A DNA stretch of 64,000 nucleotides from Avena insularis (taxonomy: Eukaryota; Streptophyta; Magnoliopsida; Poales; Poaceae), in contig CM042685.1 in the NCBI GenBank assembly GCA_023614405.1, positions 189,692,257 through 189,756,256 of the forward strand, given 5' to 3'. Of the stretch, positions 57,875 to 64,000 are shown one piece after another. How positions within the stretch are numbered: the first letter of the stretch is position 1; every line of letters starts with the position of its first letter. The notes under the pieces were generated by a model, which saw nothing but the letters and a program-made list of their open reading frames with translations, was not told the DNA's origin and made no database searches. Made by a program: the position numbers and the translations under genes.

Positions 57875-59121
57875 GTAGCCCCTGAGTGTTCAGTCGAATC
57901 GTAGATTCGGTTGAGGACTCTTCAATCCTTCGGGTGCAGCTATTTATGTATGTTTAGAGAACGATTTGAGTATGTATGGATTGTTGATGCGTGTGCCTGA
58001 CTCTCCCGATAGATCAGGGTCAGTTAACTGTCTTAGGACAAAACAACACGATCTTCTTTAGATTCGAGTCCCTCGACTCGAACTCGGAACATATGCTGGC
58101 GTAATTCGACTCAGGCCACAGAGGACTTACAGGAGTGGAATTCCAGTAAATTTTAAACGATGTACCCAACGCGTCCGTCGGGATTTTTCATCGCGCCTGT
58201 TGGCACGGATTCTCACTAGCAGAGCGCAGTGTGTGCGTTGCCAGGCCATCAGATGATATCTGTAGGTCTTATCTTTGTGTCGCAGACACAACATCCGAAT
58301 GTTTATCACCGTGGAGGTTTTTCGGGTGGCCAAGGAGGATGTTGCTCACTTAGCGTTTAATTGGGCAGAGTTGCCAAAAAGTTTTTGCATGCTGATCCGA
58401 AGGATCACAGTCGAAGAATTCATAGGGTGCGTGACCAGCGCTCCCTATGGGAGTAGCCCCCGAGTGTCTGTTCGAGTTGTAGACTCGAACGGAGACTTTA
58501 GTTCAGTTGTTGCTTACTTTAGGTACGTAGGACACAAAATTTTTTCGGATGCTTGAATCAGTCCTCCCTATGGGAGTAGCCCCCGAGTCCGTAGTGGAGT
58601 CGTAGACTTGACGTAGGACTCGAAGAAATAGTTTAGCGGTGTAGTACCTTAATCATACTTCGGGTGCGCGGCTATCGCTCCTAATAGGAGTAGCCCCCGA
58701 GTAGTTACTCTAATCGTAGATTCGGGTGAATACTTTAGCTGTGTAGCCGAAGATTTGTAACTGTTGCTAGTATAGCCTTGGTGACGCAGTGCTAACAATC
58801 AGTGACCTCAAGCGTCTGCGGCGCCGAAGATGACGTGACTGGACGAACATGGGTCCCACCTTCTGACTTTGAGTTGACTAGTCACGCACGGCATGGAGAT
58901 AATTACGGCGTCGCCTCGGTTTCCGTGCATAGTGGACGGCGTGTGAGCGATGGTTCGCTGCTACGCTGACACGTGCACGGTTGGATTTGGATGTTGGCTT
59001 TAGGGCTTCCCGATGAACGGTCGCCGTGCATCATCTTCGTCCTTATAATCACTGGGGAAAAGTTTGTTTGTTTTTCAGTTGGCTTTGTCTGATGGTTAGT
59101 TTGCCTCTTCCGTTTATCTAG
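57875..59121. repeat. T4 spacer with polypurine-like motifs and a deletion scar
   Basis: The motif gtagcccccgag recurs near 58453, 58577 and 58690, each after 'ctcc..tatgggag' or 'ctaataggag', as in T2. Up to about 59060 the sequence follows T2 to about 42790. It then jumps to the intron corresponding to about 45150 of T2, so about 2.4 kb with the first exons is missing. Confidence 0.7.
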
Positions 59122-59608
59122 ATGCCGCAGGCATCGAGTTTGACTGTGGTGCCCTGGAGCACGGAAGTGCTCTAGATGATGCCACTGCGGCAGTCGAAGA
59201 CTGCTGCAGTACCATGGTCGGCTCGCTTGCTAAGGCCAAGGAGGTTCTCGGGCGCTTCTAAAGGAGCTCGTCCCCAAGGGCGTCACCCTCGAGGATGTCG
59301 ACTTATTGGCGGATGCGCTGTCAGCCGATGCGCCTGTAGCATACAAGCGCAAGCAGAAAGGCATCGATGCATCCGTGGGGCTGGCGATGGCCCTAGCATT
59401 TGGAGCGGAGCTGGATCTTCATCAGGTCACCTCCCAGATGCCGATGGCTCCCGACGGATCCGAGGTAGCCTTTGCCCTCTACGTTGCCCATTGTAAACGC
59501 TATGGTCCAAAGCTGATTGACCTGCTGGCGGAGTACGCGGTGAAGCAGCAGGGGGAGGCCAAGAGCAGGCAGTCCGGCTCCGAGGCCACTCAGGATGCAG
59601 CTTCTTAG
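59122..59608 (+). pseudogene. T4 antisense gene, C-terminal exon
   Basis: This corresponds to the last exon of the T2 antisense gene (after an AG at 59121). It holds FDCGALEHGSALDDATAAVE, then KRKQKGIDASVGLAMALAFG and ELDLHQVTSQMPMAPDGSEV, and ends EATQDAAS at 59608. One base is missing near 59260 (cttctaaagg against cttctacaagg in T2). The N-terminal domain is deleted. Confidence 0.75.
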
Positions 59609-59763
59609 GCCTTGTAGTTGTAGGATAGCTTTCGTCTCTTTTGCTGTGATGTATTTATGAACACTCCTTGTGCCATGCAGTGGCTTTTTGCTGCATATAA
59701 TGAATCTCCGAGCTCTTTGTTCATTCGTGTGTTTGTTCATATCCCTGCCTTCTTTTACTCTAG

Positions 59764-60570
59764 GGACCTTCCGGTGATGATCCCGTTGATACTTCGTCTG
59801 CGCCGCAGCTGCGGCCATCCTTGGATGATGCATCACAGCTTGTGTTTCTTCATGACCGCATCCATAGTCTTGAGAAAGAATTACTTGGAGTTCGAGGCCA
59901 TGCGGATGTTTGGAAGTCGAAGGCAGAGCGAGGAGCCTCCAGAGAGGAGTATTTGATGGGGGAGTTGCGTCGTATGGCCGAACAGCTTCAATGTGAGTTT
60001 CTTCGAGTTGCTTCTCTTTTCTCGGATGCGCCTGTTGGCCTGTCATCTTACTTTGCAAGTGTTGTAGGTGCTAACCTTGTTCCTAGGGAGGAAAAAGAGC
60101 ATGTTGCTGTTCGGATCAACTGCCTGACCCAGCAAGACATGGAGGCCGGCGGTTTTTTCTGGATGGACCGCGATCGTGATATGGTCTTTGCGACTGTGCA
60201 GGATCATGTTCACCAGGTGTCACGGGTGCTACGTCAAGTGAAGACTTCTTTGGCGTCAGTTCTGCATGTGATGTTTCCCCTGGATGAGGCACCATCAACT
60301 CTTTGGGGCCTGCTAGCGAAGTTTCGAGATGTGCATCATGTTAGGGAGCTGGTGCGGCATCAGCTGGGGGGTAGGGAAGAAGGCGCTTTCGTAAGGCGGT
60401 TGCACGCTCGATGTAGATCTTGTCATTGGTAGCCGGGCCGTCTCTTCGGCCGGATGGTGGCGTGTGGGATATGCGTCCATATTATGCGGCTGTAAGGCAG
60501 TATGCCGAACAAATTGTAGATCTATTTGAGCATCGTGCACAGGTGATTCTTCAGAATAGGCAGGACCTGT
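59764..60570 (+). pseudogene. T4 antisense gene, downstream conserved block
   Basis: Counterpart of 45854-46656: DDASQLVFLHDRIHSLEKEL, a coiled coil, NLVPREEKEHVAVRINCLTQ, GGFFWMDRDRDMVFATVQDH and TLWGLLAKFRDVHHVRELVR. The frame changes near 60380 into an unrelated tail. It is better preserved than in T2. Conservation of this block between two independently inserted copies supports real coding capacity. Confidence 0.65.
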
Positions 60571-60900
60571 AAAAGACAGATGTAAAACTTGTATGTATTT
60601 GACTGGGCGTGTTATGCCCCTTGGTTTTAAAGGTTGACTGTTTTTAGCACGTGGTGCTTTATTTGTATGTGTGCCCTTTTCGTTAGCCTGACGTGATCAG
60701 CTACTCAGGTGTACACGCGTTGTCCTCAGTCGATGAAGTCGTGAGGTGAGGGGAGCCCCCGAGTGTGCTGTAACATGAAGAAAATGCGAGTAATAAATAA
60801 AGTTTTGGGGCGAGACACTTAGCTTTATTCATATCGTAATGAGGAGGTACATTGTTCGGCTGGGTAGCCTTGGATGAATAGCCTTATTGAAAGTAAAGGA
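60571..60900. other. Spacer between antisense block and pol of T4
   Basis: AT-rich convergent 3' ends. No gene seen. One more polypurine-like agcccccgag occurs near 60753. Confidence 0.4.
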
Positions 60901-62330
60901 GGGGGTAGCTAGGGGTAGAAGCATCGCAGTTGTGCGACATTTCATGGGTTGGAGTATGCGACTCCGGACTCCACGTGCTTGAGGCGATAGGCGCCACCTG
61001 GGATGACTTCGGTGACAATGTAGGGTCCTTCCCAGGGTGAGTCGAATTTCTTCGGTCACTCTTGCTTGAGTCGCAAGACTAGGTCTCCTTCGAAGAAGGA
61101 CCTTGGACGCAGCCGTCTGCTGTGATAGTTGCGGAGGCTCTGCTGGTAGACCGCTGATCGAGCCGTGGCTATGTCACGTGCCTCGTCGAGTGTGTCGATG
61201 GCGTCTTCGAGTGCGGCCGTCGATTCGGCTTCACTGTAGGCGATGACCCATGGGGCCTTATGGCGTACTTCTGCAGGTAGAACGGCTTCGGATCCGTGCA
61301 CCATGAAGAAGGGCGTGTAGCCAGTTGAGCTGTTTGGCGTCGTGCACAAGCTCTAGAGGACGGAGAGTAGCTCTTGTGTCCACGCTCCTGCGAGTCGCTG
61401 GAGTGGGCTCATTAGGCGCTTCTTGATGCCACCACCGATGAGGCCGTTGGCCTTTTCGACCTGCCCGTTCGTTTACGCGTACGCCACGGAGGTGTATGTT
61501 ATGTTGATTCCGAGGTCTTCGCAGAAGTCTTGGAATTCTTTGGAGATGAAATTCGACCCGTTGTCGGTGATGATGCTCTGCGGCACGCCGAACCTGTAAA
61601 TGATGGATTCGAAGAATTTTATGGCCGTTTTACCCTTTTGGTTTATTACGGGCATGGCCTCGATCCACGTGGTGAACTTGTCGACTACGACCAGGAGGTA
61701 GACGTGGCCCTCTTTTGAGGACTTGGGCAGTTTTCCAATCATATCGAGGCCCCATTGGGCGAAAGGCCAGGCCAGAGGTATGGTCCTGAGCTCCGATCCG
61801 GGTGCGAATGGTTTATCTACGAACCTCTGGCACCCATTGCATCTTCGGACAATGTCCTTGGCATCGTTCATGGCCGTTGGCCAGTAGAATCCAGCTCGTA
61901 GAACTTTGGAGACAAGGGAGCGGCTGCCCGCGTGATGGCCGCGGATGCCCTCGTGGATGTCTTGGAGGATGGTTTTGCCGTCACCAATGGTGACACACCT
62001 TTGGAGTACACCCGAAATGATGTGCTTGTACAACTCGCCATTGATGATTGTGAAGGACTTGGACCGGCGAGATATGCGTCGGGCATCTGTCGGGTCATCA
62101 AGTAGTTCCCTGTCTATCAGGTACCTAAGGTACGGTCGTGTCCATGTTTCTTTGACTTCCATGACCTGCATCAGATTGGCCACTGCGACCTCTGTGTCGA
62201 GTTTTTCGGGTCCTTCCTGTCCGTCGGGTAGCACATCCCCCGAGTGTTCTGCTTCTTCGGGTGATCCCTTGGGGAATTTGCTTTTGATGGATGGCACGCA
62301 AATCTGTTCGAGGAACACACCTGGTGGCAC
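60901..62330 (-). pseudogene. T4 pol: integrase
   Basis: On minus: linker, zinc-binding region (HEGIRGHHAGSRSLV...CNGCQ), first catalytic region WGLDMIGKLP, second region IITDNGSNF, then a stop after TSVAYA where HPQTNGQ is expected. The C-terminal part (SSTGYTPFFMVHGSEAVLPA) continues at 61349-61056 in another frame and ends near 60918. First and second Asp are present. It is the best preserved integrase here, but it is split by at least two breaks. Confidence 0.9.
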
Positions 62331-62830
62331 CTGTGCGCAGGTGGAGCCGATGTTGGTGAGTCGGTCGGCTCTTCGTTGCTTTCTCTCCCAACGTGCCGAA
62401 GCTCGTAGCTGTCAAAGTCTCCTTCGAGTGTGTTGTAGAGTGTGCGGTACGCAATCATGTTGGCGGTGTGTGCGTCGCACTCGTTCATCGTCTGCTGGAC
62501 GACGAGGTTCGAGTCGCCGTAGATGACCAGGCGCGTCGCGCCGCAGATCTTGGCCATCCTCATCCCGTGGATGAGGGCCTCGTATTCGGCTTCGTTGTTG
62601 GAAGCTCGAAATTTCATTCGGAGGACGTACTTCATCTTGTCGCCCTGCGAGGAGGTCAGTATGACTCCGGCTCCTACTCCAGCTTCGCGCTTGGAGACAT
62701 CGAAGTGCATTGTCCATGACTGCGTCATGTCCGGAATGTTCGGTAGCTGCAGTTCCATCCAGTGGACTAGGAAATCCGGTAGGACCTGCGACTTGATCAT
62801 ATGGCGCTTCTCGTAGATTATGTCCAGGGG
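62331..62830 (-). pseudogene. T4 pol: extra (archaeal-type) RNase H
   Basis: WTMHFDVSKREAGVGAGVIL holds the first catalytic Asp, NNEAEYEALIHGMRMAKICG the Glu and VIYGDSNLVVQQTMNECDAH the second Asp. It is followed by YELRHVGRESNEE. All catalytic residues I can locate are present. This domain marks the Tat lineage. A frame change occurs after RESNEE. Confidence 0.88.
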
Positions 62831-63829
62831 ACAGCTCGATACCCCACAGGGCCACGCGTCCTGTGGCCTCCGGGTTGTTCAGGATGCTGTTCAGGGGTGC
62901 TTCGTTGACTACCATCACCTGATGCTCCTGGAAGTAGTGGCTCAGCCGACAAGCCGTCATGAACATGCCGTAGGCGAGTTTCTAGTAGTGAGGATACCTC
63001 TGCTTTGTTGGTGTCAATACCTCGCTGAGGTAGTAGATTGGGCGTTGGACCCCATGGGTTTTGCCTTCTTCAGGTCGCTCGACCACCAGTACGGTGCTTA
63101 CCACCTGGTGTGTGGCTGCTATGTATAGCAGTAAAGGCTCGCGTTCCTTTGGCGTGACCAGGACAGGCGAGGTGGAGAGCAGCCGCTTCAGGTCTTCGAA
63201 TGCATCGTCTGCTTCCGGCGTCCACTCGAATTTGTCTGACTTGCGTAGCAGCTGATAGAAAGTCAGGGCCTTTTCGCCCATGCGGATGATGAACCTGCTC
63301 AACGCTGTGATTCGTCCTGCGAGCTGTTGGACGCCTTTGAGGTTCTTCGGCTTCTCCATGGATATTATGGCCTGGATTTTCTTTGGGTTTGCCTCGATCC
63401 CTAGTTGGGAGATGAAGTATCCTAGCAGTTGACCAGATGGGACGCCGAAGGCGCACCTTTTTGGATTTAGCTTGATCTTTTATCGATCAAGGTTGTCAAA
63501 CGTCTCGCGGAGATCGTCGATCAGTGTTGTGGCCTCCCTTGTTTTTATTACTATGTCATCGACATAGACCTGTATGTTGCGGCCAATTTGGTTCTTCAGG
63601 CATGCCTGCATGCATCGCTAGTACGTGGCACCTGCGTTCTTCAGCCCGAAGGGCATTGTGTTATAACAGAACACTCTGAACAACGTGATGAACGCCATTT
63701 TCTCCTGATCTTCGAATTTTAGTCGAAACTAGTTGTAGCCTAAATAGGCGTCGAGGAAGGAGAGCTTCTTGCATCCTGCAGTCGAATCGATGATCTGATC
63801 GATCCGAGGGAGAGGGAAGTGGTCCTTCG
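62831..63829 (-). pseudogene. T4 pol: reverse transcriptase (part) and RNase H
   Basis: RT is visible from the Copia insertion leftwards: LPRIDQIIDSTAGCKKLSFL, TMPFGLKNAGATYQR, QVYVDDIVI (catalytic box), LNPKKCAFGVPSGQLLGYF. The connection and RNase H follow (GVQQLAGRITALSRFI, VQRPIYYLSEVLTPTKQRYP, RLSHYFQEHQVMVV). Stops occur near 63725, 63480 and 62983. The N-terminal third is beyond the Copia LTR. Confidence 0.9.
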
Positions 63830-64000
63830 TGTTGGAATTATGCCCTAGAGGCAATAATAAAGATGTTATTATTATAATTCTTGTTCATGATAAAGTTTAT
63901 ATTCCATGCTAGAATTGTATTAAGCGGAAACTTTGATACTTGTGTGGTTTATGAACAACACCGTGTCCCTAGTACGCCTCTATGGACTAGCTCATTGATT
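63830..64000 (+). mobile_element. Copia LTR start (BARE/WIS/Angela type), cut by window end
   Basis: Begins TGTTGGAATTATGCCCTAGA and continues ggcaataataaa, the well-known start of the BARE-1/WIS/Angela LTR group of Triticeae. It lies inside T4 RT directly after cttcg (expected target duplication). Orientation of the whole element cannot be fixed from 171 bp, but the TGTTGG start reads on plus. Confidence 0.85.

Larger units (their letters stand above)
57383..63829 (-). mobile_element. T4: Tat-lineage Gypsy element, left part
   Basis: Same family as T2 (LTR and genes alike). Order on plus is 3' LTR (57383-57874), spacer, shortened antisense gene, then pol on minus from 60829 to the RT region, where a Copia LTR enters at 63830. 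Gag and the 5' LTR lie outside. Confidence 0.9.

Overview
This window looks like intergenic DNA from a large grass genome, most likely a Triticeae species (wheat, barley or a relative). The evidence is the BARE/WIS/Angela-type Copia LTR start at the right edge, Tat-lineage Gypsy elements that carry an antisense gene, a CACTA element with 'tagtcccgg' subterminal repeats, and elements nested inside one another. I see no convincing host gene, tRNA, rRNA or CRISPR array. Every long open frame belongs to a transposable element, and almost all are broken.

Left half (1-38123). An LTR-like sequence of about 6 kb (here called X) occurs twice, at 683-3331 and at 31595-38123. Copy 2 has intact ends and a CTTAA target duplication, so it looks like a giant solo LTR. 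Both X copies carry the LTR of a Tat-type Gypsy element (R) at exactly the same site. In copy 1 R is nearly complete: LTR A 3332-3867, antisense gene 4471-8074, pol/gag on the minus strand 8583-15997, LTR B 16013-16548. A second, truncated R interior follows LTR B (16549-17639 plus 29541-29930). In copy 2 only a solo LTR (C, 34282-34818) remains. This is best explained as a tandem duplication that joined a tandem-R chromatid to a solo-LTR chromatid. An 11.9-kb CACTA DNA transposon (17640-29540, target duplication GAT) sits in the truncated R interior. It carries a broken Tnp2-type transposase, a broken second gene with a Ulp1-like C-terminus, a six-unit tandem array of about 169 bp, and a small gene of unknown function on the opposite strand.

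Right half (38124-64000). This is a ladder of nested insertions whose left halves all lie in the window: Gypsy LTR H (38300), LTR G (39946), Tat element T2 (41124), Tat element T3 (48729), a non-autonomous Athila-like element F with one long ORF of unknown function (50819), Tat element T4 (57383) and a Copia LTR (63830). If nothing was deleted, the right halves should follow in reverse order beyond the window.

The shared theme is the four Tat elements. Each has gag/pol in one direction and, between pol and the 3' LTR, a spliced gene in the opposite direction whose N-terminus resembles the Pfam 'putative gypsy type transposon' family. They also share repeated polypurine-tract-like motifs and a conserved block in the LTR. 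These features, the ORF of F and the opposite-strand CACTA gene are the best candidates for poorly described biology here.
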